From Fragilariopsis cylindrus CCMP1102 (Eukaryota; Bacillariophyta; Bacillariophyceae; Bacillariales; Bacillariaceae): 64,000 nt of DNA. This document shows positions 11,879 through 23,263 of the stretch, piece by piece (within the stretch, counting starts at the first letter, position 1; the number at the start of each line of letters is the position of its first letter). A program made the translations under genes and the position numbers. The notes below the pieces were generated by a model. It saw only the letters and a program-made list of their open reading frames with translations. It ran no database searches and was not told where the DNA came from. Where the stretch lies: contig FMBT01000297.1 of the NCBI GenBank assembly GCA_900095095.1, forward strand, positions 1 through 64,000, given 5' to 3'.

Positions 11879-12663
11879 TAAACCTTGTTAATCGTTAGAT
11901 AAATGTTATGATAGATATGCATTTCTTTGCTTTCGTTTATAATAGCTATACAAACATTTGTTGGATTGGATCCGTGTCTATTTAGCTGCCTTCCCCGGAA
12001 TCCTGCCTGTATCGAGTCATTGATTGTACACAAGATGCATGATGGTTTTTTATCTAAGTAAACGAATGAAAGAGAAGAGAGGCAGGACCGAACAAAAAAG
12101 AAAAGAGAAAAAGGCGATCCCTAAACAAGCAATATCATAACCAAATACAGTACAAAATACTGCAATCGAAATTATGCCAGTCCGAAAACCAAGCAATTGT
12201 TGTATGTACGCAAACCCCGCAAATGTGTTATTTTCTACTATAGGATAGGACGATTGCGATGTATCCATGATGACTCTGATTGATTCTGATTGATTCGACG
12301 AGTCAATTTCTACAAATTACGGTACGGTGTCTCCTATATGCTACAAAGTGCAAGTAGACCATGTGTATAGCAAATCCAAAAGAGAACTGAACTTCTTTAA
12401 AATAAATTGATAACAAAGAACAAGATATCCAAAGCACCCAAAAATGAGTCGTGAGTTTCCACGCGATAGGACCTACATAATTGTACGAGCGTGTTGCATT
12501 TTTATTAAGTTTGATTTGAATTTATTTATCTCATTATCTGTTATTGTCGAGACCGTTAAAAAAATAGTAATAAAAAACCAGAAAGAAGAGAACTATACTC
12601 TTCGGCGTAGGACAAGAAGCTGTGTCCTTTCGATGCTACTGTATTCCTTATTGCTTCTTCAAG
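11698..12663. other. Intergenic with two short tandem repeats
   Basis: A (CAAAA)n array lies at about 11703-11734 and a (CA)n array at about 11852-11878. A 72-codon hydrophobic open frame on the minus strand (12050-12268, from an ATG) could encode a small membrane protein, but it has no recognisable family and I do not call it. Confidence 0.5.
11852..11878. repeat. (CA)n microsatellite
   Basis: Uninterrupted dinucleotide run in the spacer downstream of the MFS transporter. Confidence 0.9.
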
Positions 12664-14010
12664 ATGTCTCCTACCACCGTCCTCTACAAATGCAACGATC
12701 CCAATTGGGAACGTGTAGACCCAGAAGCAGATAGCAACGTAACAGTAAAGTCGTCGTCGTTTATGTACTTCGAAAATGGCCTTGATGGTGTCCTCAAAGC
12801 TCGGCAGGGTGCCGAAGCATTGATAGCTGCTAATCCTGAAATTAGCTCGCTACTTCGAGGTGTGATCCTTGCATCGACCTTCGCAACCATCGACCGGAAG
12901 GAGAAGTATTTTCTCGAAATTGAGGCGAAGAAAAAGAAGAAGAGCAAGAAGATGTCGTTATTATTGTTGCGACCAAAAAAGAAAATGCGACGAGAAAATA
13001 TTAATAACAATGCTATTACACGAGACGCTACGCCAATATTTGATGCCATAGAAGAAACAAATAGAATGAAACATACTAGCAACAAGGGAATATTAGCGTT
13101 GCTAGATTTGCATATCCCTCTCCTATTTTGCATCTTCAATTATTTAGGAGAAACACAAGACGAACTTCGGAATTTGATACTTGTTTCAAAACAAGTTTAT
13201 CAGATTTGTTATGGTAGCTATGGCAGACCAGGGATTGAATGGAAAATTATTCCTTCATTTGAAATCAGTACATTACAAAACGAAGTTTTTGGTGGTGTTG
13301 GTTCGATTGAAACATTATTGATCAATTTATATCATCATTCATTAAATACTAAGACAAAAAACAAGTTACAATTTTATCGACACATGCGGGTGAATGATTT
13401 GCAAAAATTTCATGGTAGAAATATTAGTGAAGATATTATACGACACATTAAAATGAATATTCGAATGAGTGGAATTACTACGTTAGATATTTCTATCCTG
13501 TTGCCAACAATGCAGATACGGGAATGTTGTTTACTCACATGCATTCTACCATATATTGTTCCAAATTTACTGGAACTCCATTCATCAAATTTGTCTATGC
13601 GTGATATGTCACTTGAAGACTTTTCAAAGAATTGCAATTTCTTGGAAACAATTACATCGAATAATAGTACGGATATATCATTGAATGGTTTTGCAATGAG
13701 CTTTTCCAACAATCTAAGAGGAATATACATGGACAATTCTGTGTTCTCTGTCTACTCTAATACTGATATGAAGGAATTTTCCGATCTGGTCAATCATGAA
13801 AGGAGTTTCATATTCAGTCATTGTTGCAAATCTCTTGAACGTGTTTCAATTCGGAACGCCAAATATTGCGATGGGAAAATCACACAAAATGCCTTAATAA
13901 AATTTGTTCGGAATGCTCCTTCTAGTATGCGTTGGTTTCGAAGTGATCTATCTCAAGATAATATAACAATGTTGCAATTGGAACGACCCGGAATCGAATT
14001 AGTGAATTGA
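12664..14010 (+). CDS. F-box/LRR-like protein
   Basis: 448 residues from the first ATG (12664); the frame opens at a GTG slightly upstream. The N-terminal 95 residues (MSPTTVLYKCNDPNW onward) end in a basic Lys-rich stretch and are absent from the paralog at 50672-51595. An F-box-like segment follows (HIPLLFCIFNYLGETQDELRNLILVSKQVYQ). Then come irregular leucine-rich units (IVPNLLELHSSNLSM, LEDFSKNCNFLETI, LERVSIRNAKYCD) and a conserved end (NALIKFVRNAPSSMRWFRSDL, ERPGIELVN). F-box proteins act as substrate adaptors of SCF ubiquitin ligases, so that is the likely role if the F-box is real. The basic N-terminal extension may come from a different source. Confidence 0.65.
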   Translation: MSPTTVLYKCNDPNWERVDPEADSNVTVKSSSFMYFENGLDGVLKARQGAEALIAANPEISSLLRGVILASTFATIDRKEKYFLEIEAKKKKKSKKMSLLLLRPKKKMRRENINNNAITRDATPIFDAIEETNRMKHTSNKGILALLDLHIPLLFCIFNYLGETQDELRNLILVSKQVYQICYGSYGRPGIEWKIIPSFEISTLQNEVFGGVGSIETLLINLYHHSLNTKTKNKLQFYRHMRVNDLQKFHGRNISEDIIRHIKMNIRMSGITTLDISILLPTMQIRECCLLTCILPYIVPNLLELHSSNLSMRDMSLEDFSKNCNFLETITSNNSTDISLNGFAMSFSNNLRGIYMDNSVFSVYSNTDMKEFSDLVNHERSFIFSHCCKSLERVSIRNAKYCDGKITQNALIKFVRNAPSSMRWFRSDLSQDNITMLQLERPGIELVN

Positions 14011-14162
14011 AGAAAATATAAATAGATAAATAAATAATGAAAAAGATGGTAAAAATAATAACGGACACGAAGATGAAGATTATACACAAATATGACGCAA
14101 CAACTTGAATGCGTTGTCTCCTGTAACTGATATCATCGTCCCATAGGAAATTCGATGAGATT

Positions 14163-14327
14163 ATGAGGGCACATAGATCATTTTTTAGTTCGTTAGAGGA
14201 GGATGTTGGGTCTAGGTCCAGTATTTTGTTTCAAATTGATGGCAAAGAGCATATAGCGAGTCTCCCTCCGGTTGTAGTGAATAGCATATTCTCTTTTATT
14301 ACCAAAAGAACTACAATTAATTGTTAA
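14163..14327 (+). pseudogene. Possible small gene or coding fragment
   Basis: A 54-codon frame from ATG with unusually protein-like composition (MRAHRSFFSSLEEDVG to SFITKRTTINC). The frame is open upstream to about 14127. It lies between two convergent genes. I do not recognise it, and a chance frame cannot be excluded. Confidence 0.25.
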
Positions 14328-14354
14328 ATTTTATTGGCAAGTATCTTATTATAA

Positions 14355-17300
14355 TCATCTTGAATTCTTCTTGTTAGCCTTTTGGATGCGTCTACACTCT
14401 TCTTTATGTGTTGGCCAGCTCTGAACTTGGTGCTCCCTGCAGCAGAATGCGATTGAGTTGCAGCCTTTGCAATATTTAAGCGCTACAGTTACGCCACAGA
14501 TAGCACAGAATTTCTTAGGATCTTGTGGTAGAGCCATCTCATTGGACCTAGTGGTTTGGGCTGCAATGCCAGATTGGAAACTACTCTTCGACAATTTCGA
14601 CTTTTCCTTTCCAACTTTTTGCGTCTTTTGACGTATGGCAGTATCAAGCTTCGACCTGGCAGTCTCTAAGTCAAATTCAATTGGACTTGCAAATAACGTC
14701 GTCACATTGAGTTTCGCCCGTACATCACTATTCAATACCTGCCACCATCGTTCAGTCCCTGGATCAGCGAAGATACCATTATCGCTCTTCGTGCCATCCG
14801 TTTTCTTACCCTCTATTTTTAACTTTCCGGTAAGTTTAGCCATTGTATAAGCATATTGTTTCATCCCTCCCATATCTTTAGAATTTAAGAGATACAATGA
14901 GTACTACATATATGCAAAGACCACAACAATACAACAAAACACACCATAACACACAAATAAATAAATACCTAACGTACCTTCGGGTGGTACCGCACCGTCA
15001 CCGGACAGAAGATGGGCTACGGAAGCATCTTTCGGGACCGTCTCGTCATATTTCGACACATGAATTGTATGAGACCACCAATCGCCAAGATCGTGAACGA
15101 ATTGTATGTTCATACTGTCATGACTACTATTATCTAATGTAAATAGTTGTCCTATTGATATATCTTTGTCATTTGCCATCGCCCCACCTATATAGAAGAA
15201 TTGGAACATATTGTCTAATGCCGTCGACTTTTTCGGTCCCAACCAACATTCATTACTCATCATTTTAATTGATTCATCCCTCAATTCGGATACGGATATA
15301 TCGACATCTCCCTTAATTCGTCGGAATGCATAACAATGATAGTTGCTAGTCCATCCAATTGCTGGACATAAAACTTGATGGTATAAATTCTGCATCGTTA
15401 TATCTGGTGAAACGATTATCTCGCGTTGTACGACGGGAGTTATTCCATCCAAAGTGACAACTAACTTTAGCCAAGGACCAACAACAGTGATCGATGTGTC
15501 ACGTTGCTCTTTCATACCAAAAATAGTCTCCTCAAATTCCTTACAACGATGTAGATCTCTTTCTTTCATCTCCAAACAGAATTCACGATACTTACGTTGG
15601 TTAACAATTCCATTCTTTCCTCCTGTTTTTGAGGATGCAACTAATGACAACGCCAACGTCGATTTACTCATTGGAGATATCGATGGTGGTCTAATGGCGA
15701 CATTTTGCAAGGCTGCCTGTGCCCTACGAGATATTGGTCCATGATATGTATCCATGATCGAATTATAGCCCGTTCCTGATATGTCAGCACTTATGAAGTC
15801 ATTGGATGTGAAGTATTCCATAAGAGTTTGTTTCTTTGTTGCATTCTCTTCCACTATCATCAGCATTACAATATCTGGTGAAGAATGATCCTTTATACCA
15901 AATGATGATGACGACATGATATTTGTTAGATCGTGAAGTTCGTACGGTTTAGCAATTAGTAGATTAGATGCCTTTACCGTCATAGATTTAGACGGTAGGT
16001 AGATCTCGTATCGTTTTTTGTCAGATAACCAAAATCCACACCGTCCAATTTGGCCATTCAAATGAGAACTTCCTTGTAATCCATGTAATTGAACACGCAG
16101 TCCAAATAAATTAAATTCATCATTATCTTGTATCATTTCGCATGGTGGTTCTTGAATAAAGTCTTCAAATGATAAATCTACAACTTGATGCAATGTAGGT
16201 GAACATGGATCAAATGAGAATTGACATGTTGGTATTTTATCATCACTCATGTTAAAGAATTCCCATGCCCATCCTTGTTTTTGTTGTTTCTGTTTCATCG
16301 TCGTCGTCGTCGGATCATCTGACATAAAAATTGAAGCAACATATAATTTATCTGAATAATGTGGCATTAACATATTTGATTCAGAATATTGCTTTTTATC
16401 ATCTAAAAATAAACGTGACGTTTCTTTTTGTTCATCTGATAGACTTTCTATACCTGTGTTACTTTCAGGTGTTGTACCATATCCTTTTCCAACAAGAATT
16501 TCAGTTATATTAGCTGATTTAATAGTTGACTTCGTTGTATCAGTAATATCAGCAGCAAAACTTTGCGCCAATGGTAAATTCAAATGTAATGATTTTAATA
16601 ATGTCCAACATTGTGTTTGTATATTAAATTTTAACATCCGATTACGATATGGTTGACCATAATCTCTTGCTTCATCACCATACATTCTTTTCATTTCATC
16701 AAATTGTGGCAACATACCACCACCTTTTGTTTTATTAAGATCACTATATCCACCGAATATTATAATTGATACTGGTTCAATTTCATCAGTTTCGTTACTG
16801 TTATTAAAGTTGTCATTGCCATTGCCATACTTACGTTCATTATTATTATAGATTGGTAAAACAGTAAATTCACTATTATCATATGGTTTATCAAGACCAA
16901 TAATTTTAATTGTATTCCATGTTTTTGTTTTAATGTTGTAGGAATCAAAATTATTTACAGTATAATTAGCAGTAATAACATTTGTAATTGTACGATCAGT
17001 ATATTGACCACCTAATATATATAAATGATCATTTACAGCCCACATTCCTTGTGCCTTACGTTCAATTGGTCCATTTTTTAATGATGACCATTTTAATGTA
17101 TGCATATTTAAACACCATAAATCATTTGTCTTACCATAGTTAGAAATTTCACCACATGCTATATAAAAACATCCCTTATACAGTACACCCGAATGTCCTT
17201 CTCTTGGTTGTGGTGCTACCTTCTTTGTCTTGACAACCTCCCATAATAATTGATCATTGCTATCGCTATCGCTATCGCTATTACTATTAGTATTTTTTAA

Positions 17301-17744
17301 ATCAAGTCGATATAATTTATTATCTGCTATACCCATTATACTATTACCACCCCATAAATATAATGCATTCTTATATACAAAAATTGTATGTGCCGAACGT
17401 GGACCAGGTGATCCTCTTTGGCATTGTCCATTTTTTTGTAATTTTTCATTGGTAATATTTAGTCTTGACCATTTTCTTGTATCAATATCAAGAACATGTA
17501 CTGCATTACTTTCTTCCTTTGTTGCATATACTTCATGGTTACCAAAATCAATTCCACCATGAGTATAAATTTTACGTCCATATCGTACCCATGCATGGAA
17601 TACTAACTTAGCTGGATGTTGATTATATGTATCATATCCTGATACTGTTGTCCAACAACTTATTCTACTATCACTTCCTTTTACAGCATCAGCATCAGCA
17701 TCAGCATCAGCATCAGCATCAGTAGTAGTGTTTGTTGTCTTCAT
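14355..17744 (-). CDS. Kelch-repeat protein with C-terminal MYND zinc finger
   Basis: Two exons, 14978-17744 and 14355-14875, join across a 102-nt GT-AG intron (14876-14977; donor GAAG/GTACGT, acceptor CTAAAG/AT). They give about 1095 residues. After an Asp-Ala run, the N-terminal third has kelch units with PxPR and GG signatures (GPRSAHTIFVYKNALYLWGG, QPREGHSGVLYKGCFYIACG, MWAVNDHLYILGGQY, SIIIFGGYSD). The middle is unassigned. The C-terminus has a MYND finger: CAIC, CKGC, FCCREHQ, then HKEEC, with His in place of the usual sixth Cys ligand. Kelch propellers and MYND fingers both bind proteins, so a scaffold or adaptor role is likely. Read without splicing, the first part would end in a spurious hydrophobic tail encoded by the intron. 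Confidence 0.8.
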
Positions 17745-18345
17745 CGTATATCGTCTTGGTGGAACTGATTTCGTCGGGCTGGTGCTGGTACAGTACTACG
17801 ATTTCAACTTGCTTTTACGTTATATTGTTGCAACAAGAGCGGGAATTGGTGAAGGTGCTGGTGGTGTTGGTATTAGAACAATGAGAAGAATCTGTTCGTC
17901 TTCGTCTTCGTCGCTGATAATGTTGATTGATTGATGAGCGATGATCTTGTCATGCGGTAAAGCAAGGAAGTTGTAAGGGGTTGTGAAGAGAAGAGATAAA
18001 AGATATACGATACGGTAACGGTACCGTAATGTACCTACCGGTATGAAGATGTTGTGTTTGTTGGGTAATTGTTTGGTTGATGGATGATTCACCATGAGGG
18101 ATGGGATTGTATGAAAGAAAAGAAAAAAGATCTCGTGCTGAAAAAAAAAATCTTTATACTAGCTTATTACTTCAAAGTATCAAAATCGACCAGATCCCTA
18201 ACGTGAATGAATGAAATCAAAGATCCATTTATTGCTTGGTACCGTATCTAATGGTGTAACTTTACTAGTATTGTACGCCGGTGTACACTAGTACACTTAC
18301 AGTCAGGGTGATCCTTTCGAAAAGCTTAAATAAATCTCCAGGTGG
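17745..18345. other. Intergenic, promoter side of the kelch-MYND gene
   Basis: No gene seen. Contains an A-run near 18140. The mobile element begins at its right end. Confidence 0.5.
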
Positions 18346-18568
18346 AACTAGTCATTAATATAAAAACTAAATCATGCCCAAAATTTTACTAGTATTTGTT
18401 AGTGTAGTATACAATAACAACTTTAGCATCAAGTATATACACCTAAAGAGTCATTTTTTGGAAAATTAAACCATGAAGTTTACAATTGACCTATTGGATG
18501 GAGAATTCTTATATTCCTTAGTCTTGTAAGCCTACTGGTATCTCACAATGCAGGCTCACACACAGCAC
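18346..18568 (+). repeat. Left terminal inverted repeat
   Basis: About 223 bp. Pairs with 22660-22882 in inverted orientation with scattered mismatches and small gaps. Confidence 0.8.
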
Positions 18569-18604
18569 ACATTTTAGGGATTTAAAATGTATGTGTACAC
18601 ACAC

Positions 18605-19155
18605 CAAATTTTCTCATTTGAAAGTGTTGCTACAGACAAGACCTTCTGGGTCAGGTGTACTAGCATCCACATAGTGTACTAGAACTATGTAGTTGCCTCC
18701 TAATACTTTTTTGTTCCTGTGGTTGTTGAATAAATTACAATTTGCTGTTGTGGAAGGCACACAAACACAACAAGATTTTTGACCAGAAATGAACAACAAT
18801 ATATCTTATTTGAAAGTGTTGCAGAGGACAATACCTTCTGGGTCAGGTGCACTAGCATTCTTTTAATATATTAGAACATTGTAGTTGCCTCCTACCATTT
18901 TTTTATTTCTGTGGTTGCAGAAAAATATTCGTTTTGCTTATGTGGTAGGCACACAAATAACAAGATTTTTGATCAAAATGAACCACAAAATATCTCATTT
19001 GAAAGGGTTGCAATATACAACAACTTCTGATTCAGGTGCACTAGCCTCTGCATAGAGTACTAGAACATTTTTTTTGCCTCCTACAACTTTTTTGTTCATG
19101 TGGTTGAGGAATAAAATTTGTTTTGCTGTTGTGGTAGGCACAAAAACAACTAGGT
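18605..19155 (+). repeat. Left subterminal array, three copies of a ~190-bp unit
   Basis: Units start near 18615, 18807 and 18996 (CATTTGAAAG-GTTGC). Each carries TTCTG-TCAGGTG-ACTAGC, TTGCCTCCTA, a T-rich block and GGTAGGCACA. Copies are diverged. Confidence 0.8.
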
Positions 19156-20499
19156 GAACAAGAGATCCAGGTGTAGGTTGGTATGAAACACAATGGTTTG
19201 ACAGTACTAGACAGATTGAATGTGTTTCCCTCCTGTTATCCCTGGTAGTTCATCATCACTTGACTAAACGTATTCTGCTTGGTATCATTTTCACCTCACA
19301 AATTCTCCAGTGGAGTTTGGTTATTGAATATTAAACAACTTTGAATAAGAAGAAGATGAATAACTAACTTACTTCTCCTTAGATGAATAATAAGATGAAT
19401 AACTTCTCCTTAGGTTCCAGAACCAGCATGGTGCACCAAAATACCACCCAGTTATTCATCTCATACCCATAGGGAATAAACCAAGGGTCATGATCCCTCA
19501 TATTGACCTTATTCTTGCTTCCAGAACACAAACATTGCATTTTGGCCAACATGTCATATTTCCATGCCCAAAAGTATCATTCAGAAATAGGCTGCCACAA
19601 CATCAAAAAAAAGGAATTGGACCATACCTTCCATATATGCATATGGTCAAAACACACCAACAATGCTTGGATCATTTGCCATATTGGTGGTATGGTGGGG
19701 CGGGGAACAATTGATTAGACATAAAATGGCCCAAAATGCACATGTTGCAAAGATATTTGAGATGCTACCTCGCCCATACCAGGTATGCTGAGTCCCAGAT
19801 AAAATGGCTAGACTTCAACCTAATTCATATAGATTTTGGACTATAACATTGTTATAGGTAACCTTGCATATTTTTGGGGTGTCACGGGTCAAAATCCACC
19901 GCTATTAAGTATAAACACACAATTTCTCTAAGTGCCAAGTGCGCGTGTAATCAAGGCCACTAATAACCTTATCAGAGTATATGGAGCTCAACATTATACC
20001 TATGGGTACAAGGTCCAACCATTGCTTAGGGCTTTAGGGAGATTAGGAAGATGGCAGGGTGTGCTAAGCCCCCAGAAGGGTCAATAAGACCCCACCCCAA
20101 AGTTTCCACCCTATGCATATTAAGCTCAGAATTTACCATCTGATTGAGATTTTATACATGCTAGGATGGGTTAGAATGCCAGAAAGTGGAGTGGTACAGG
20201 TAGCAAGTACCACCGGACATGATTTAGTTTTTCTGCGTTATTTTGAGTACCAGAAAAAAAACTTTAAGAGCATATATTTTCTGTTATTTGGTTGCACAAC
20301 TTCCAATAGAGGAAAAATTGTTACCAAACAAACTAAATGTTATCATGACATTGTGAGCAATTTCCAACCATCTGGAATGGTCCATTTGGACATAGGGAGG
20401 GTCAAAGCAATTTGTTTTGGTCTTTTTTCCATGTTTAGGTATTCAGGTTTGATATAGCTGTATAAATAAAACACACAGACAACAAATCAATGGTGTGTG

Positions 20500-20970
20500 T
20501 ACACATCATTATGCATTGCATGCTCCTAGAGTTTTCAATGATATTGTCACATACCATCTTGCATTTTATGCTGCCATACTAACCAGATGTATCATTGCAA
20601 TCCACAAGAAAGTCTCTCTCTCTCTCTCTCACACATGCCAATCAGTCTATACATTTTACCTAAAAAGTCACCACGTGTTGTGTTATCCAAAATGCTTCCT
20701 TTTTTACACACAAAATCAATATTTAGGCAGTGTACATAGGTTTTCATTCTTATTGTCATATATTTCTTCCTGAACTTTATGTATTCCATACTAGCCATAT
20801 ACAGCAAGTAGCATTTCATGTTCAACAGTTTTTCCCATGTTGAAACATCCACCCAAGAATTACAATGTGTAGGTAGGCAGTACATGGGACATGGTTGTCA
20901 GTGGAAATGTCGTCCATATCCCTTTGTTTTATGTGGTTCCATACCAATCAATCATCATTGCAGGAAAGCT
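20500..20970 (+). repeat. Degenerate internal direct repeat of the TIR element
   Basis: Two to three diverged copies of a block with GTTTTCA, ATTGTCA, TTTATG and CCATACTA landmarks (near 20532, 20740 and, weakest, 20890). Confidence 0.4.
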
Positions 20971-21376
20971 CCACAAGGAGGTACTGCTGCTGCTGTCAAC
21001 CATTATGAATGGTACATGAGTTGATACTCCACACTACATTCCTTTAGTGAAAACCCTATCACACACTTTCATGACTGAACGAAACAAAATTCTATATGTG
21101 GGCAGTAGATTGTGCTATATTGGTGCTTTGATTGGCTAATGCATCAATGTCCATTATGACAAACATAGCACAACAATAATAGATACATCACATATGTGTA
21201 CTATCACAAAGGCCCCTTTATGTTCCATATATATTATGTTTATTATACTTTAATAATTCTATTACTAGATTATAGTATATGGACGCAACATGGTGAAGTA
21301 ATATAAAATTAGGCAACCTGTCCTTCCTCCATAGATTCAGGGTTGTGATAATAGTACATGATTATGCAGGCTCAAC

Positions 21377-21391
21377 CCCCCCCCCCCCCCC
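21377..21391. repeat. C homopolymer
   Basis: A run of about 15 C inside the TIR element. A similar G-run occurs at about 57706-57720 in another gene-free stretch. Length may be unreliable in the assembly. Confidence 0.8.
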
Positions 21392-22079
21392 AAGGTCAAA
21401 TCAAACCTCTTCCTCCTACTATACCACTGTGACAAAAAACTACTTCTTCTCCTCACCTGCAACAGTAAGCATGCGGACTGAATGAGAAATAGTCACATGA
21501 AAATTGACTGTAATGCAATAGAAATTTATGGTACATGATAGTCAATCAATTGGGTCTCGTCAACTTGCTGCCTGTTTCTTATATATCACTATAATAGATT
21601 TTGTCAGTTGTAGGGTGCTCGCTTAGTAGTGAAGATTTCTGTGATTCAAAACCAAAAGGCCTGGATTGGGCAGGGTATTGTGACTGATTATATGTTATGC
21701 ACAAAAGATGTAATCAAGCGCTGAGGGTAGTGTGAGTATGAGTATGATATGAGAGAAGATATTTGTAATTTTGCCTGCTTACAGCGTATTTATTTGTTTA
21801 ATAATAGTTATGCCTACCTGCCTACTTTCTTTTGTTGCTGATAGAATTTTGAGTCGAATCAGTCGTGTGAGTTGTTGACAAGTATGTTTTGGGCTATAAT
21901 CTTACTGTGTAGTGTGGGATGGTGTGTTTATTTCTTATTTCAATATATAGAAATGACAGTAACAAATACAAGCTGTATTGATTTATCATAACAAAATTAG
22001 TATGCAGTATGGAGATGGTTGGTTGGTGTTTCATTGCAACAGATACCTACTGGCAGATATGGGTATGTTTTGAAATTCG

Positions 22080-22375
22080 TTATGCTGTTGTGCAAGATTT
22101 TGATCTGAAATGAACACAAAATATCTCATTTGAAAGGGTTCCAGAGGACAAAACCAGATGGGTCAAGTGCACTAACGTCCACATAGAGTAATAGAACATT
22201 ATGTCTGCCTCCTACAACTTTTCTCTTCCTGTGTTTGCAGAATAAAATTCATTCCACTGTTGTGCGTGGAAGGCACAAAAACAACAAGAATTTTGATCAG
22301 AAATGTACACAAAATATCTTAGTTGAAAGGGTTACAGAGGACAACACCAGATGGGTTGGTTGTACTAGCATCTAA
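22080..22375 (+). repeat. Right subterminal array, same unit in direct orientation
   Basis: About one and a half copies of the ~190-bp unit seen at 18605-19155 (anchors near 22127 and 22321), on the same strand as the left array although the element's ends are inverted. Confidence 0.75.
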
Positions 22376-22659
22376 TATATCTATAACTACTAGGTCCACA
22401 CAATGCTTATGTTTCTCTGGAGGTTACGATGTTGTAGGGCCGCATTCACCAAAAAAATGGGCCATTTTGGCCCCAAAACAGGTTTTTCCACTTTTTCGGG
22501 CACCTAAGCTGGATAATCAACACAAAGCACCAAGAGTTAGTTCTCTTTGGAATATATGGTGCAGCCCATCCACACATTTTGTGATGATTCACCTTTTTGA
22601 GCATACTGTATGTCCACAAAACACTGCAAATGGGCCATTTTTTGGGGTTATTTGATGTG

Positions 22660-22882
22660 GTGCTGTGTGTGAGGCTGCATTATGAGGTACCAGTAGGCTT
22701 AGGAGACTAAGGAATAGAACAGTTCTCCATCCAATAGATCAATTGTAAACTTCATAGTTTATTCTTCCAAAAAAATGACTCTTTAGGTGTATATACTTGA
22801 TGTTAAAGTTGTTATTATATAGTAGAAGAACAATTACTAGTAAAATTTGGGCATGATTTAGCTTTTTTATTAATGACTAGTT
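22660..22882 (-). repeat. Right terminal inverted repeat
   Basis: Inverted counterpart of 18346-18568. Confidence 0.8.
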
Positions 22883-23263
22883 TCGCGGGACACACTACTG
22901 ACTACCCAGCCACGATTTTAATATTTATTAATGAGTAGTTTAATTCTTTTTATTCTTTTTTTTTTGCATCACAATGGACGGACTGGGCAACACAGCCAAT
23001 GAATCTCCTTTGTCCCTTAGATGTATTATATATAATATGTAATATAGATGTAAGTTGCACTGTACTTTTCTTCTTATGGTTCTTTCCTTTTCTCTTTCTC
23101 TTTTTCAATGCTTCACGTATGATCTCACTATTGCTGATTTCTTTTTTGTTTTGTTCTTTTTTTATACGTTATTTATTTGATATACAACTTGTTTTTGTTG
23201 ATTTAACTTGTTGGTGATGTTAAGAACTGATATTTAATTAGAACTGTACTGAAATTAAATCAT
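22883..23263. other. 3' flank of the trypsin gene
   Basis: T-rich. A stretch at about 22970-23020 resembles the 3' flank of the PSxxPS-esterase gene at about 42500-42556 (shared ACACAGCCAA, then ATCT-CT-TTT--CCC). Confidence 0.45.

Larger units (their letters stand above)
18346..22882. mobile_element. About 4.5-kb TIR element without recognisable transposase
   Basis: The two ends are inverted copies of each other over about 223 bp (18346-18568 and 22660-22882). The match starts at AACTAGTCATTAATA on the left and its reverse complement on the right. It runs through shared landmarks such as AAATCATGCCCAAA, CATCAAGTATATACACC and CTCACACACAGCAC. Between the ends lie direct repeat arrays and only short open frames (114 codons at most), none resembling a transposase. 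I read it as a non-autonomous or decayed DNA transposon. Long TIRs are typical of Mutator-like elements, but superfamily is not decided. I could not find a clear target-site duplication, so the outer ends may be off by some bases. Confidence 0.75.

Noticed and set aside
12050-12268. 72-codon hydrophobic minus-strand frame
   Set aside because: AT-rich sequence easily yields hydrophobic frames; no homology landmark or splice partner seen.
18605-19155. CRISPR-like array
   Set aside because: Units are ~190 bp, diverged and without unique spacers; the genome is eukaryotic.
20113-20457. 114-codon frame inside the TIR element as a possible transposase piece
   Set aside because: No DDE-type motif or zinc-finger pattern visible; surrounding sequence is repeat-derived.
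21600-21720. tRNA-like stretch inside the TIR element
   Set aside because: No consistent acceptor stem or T-loop could be folded by eye.
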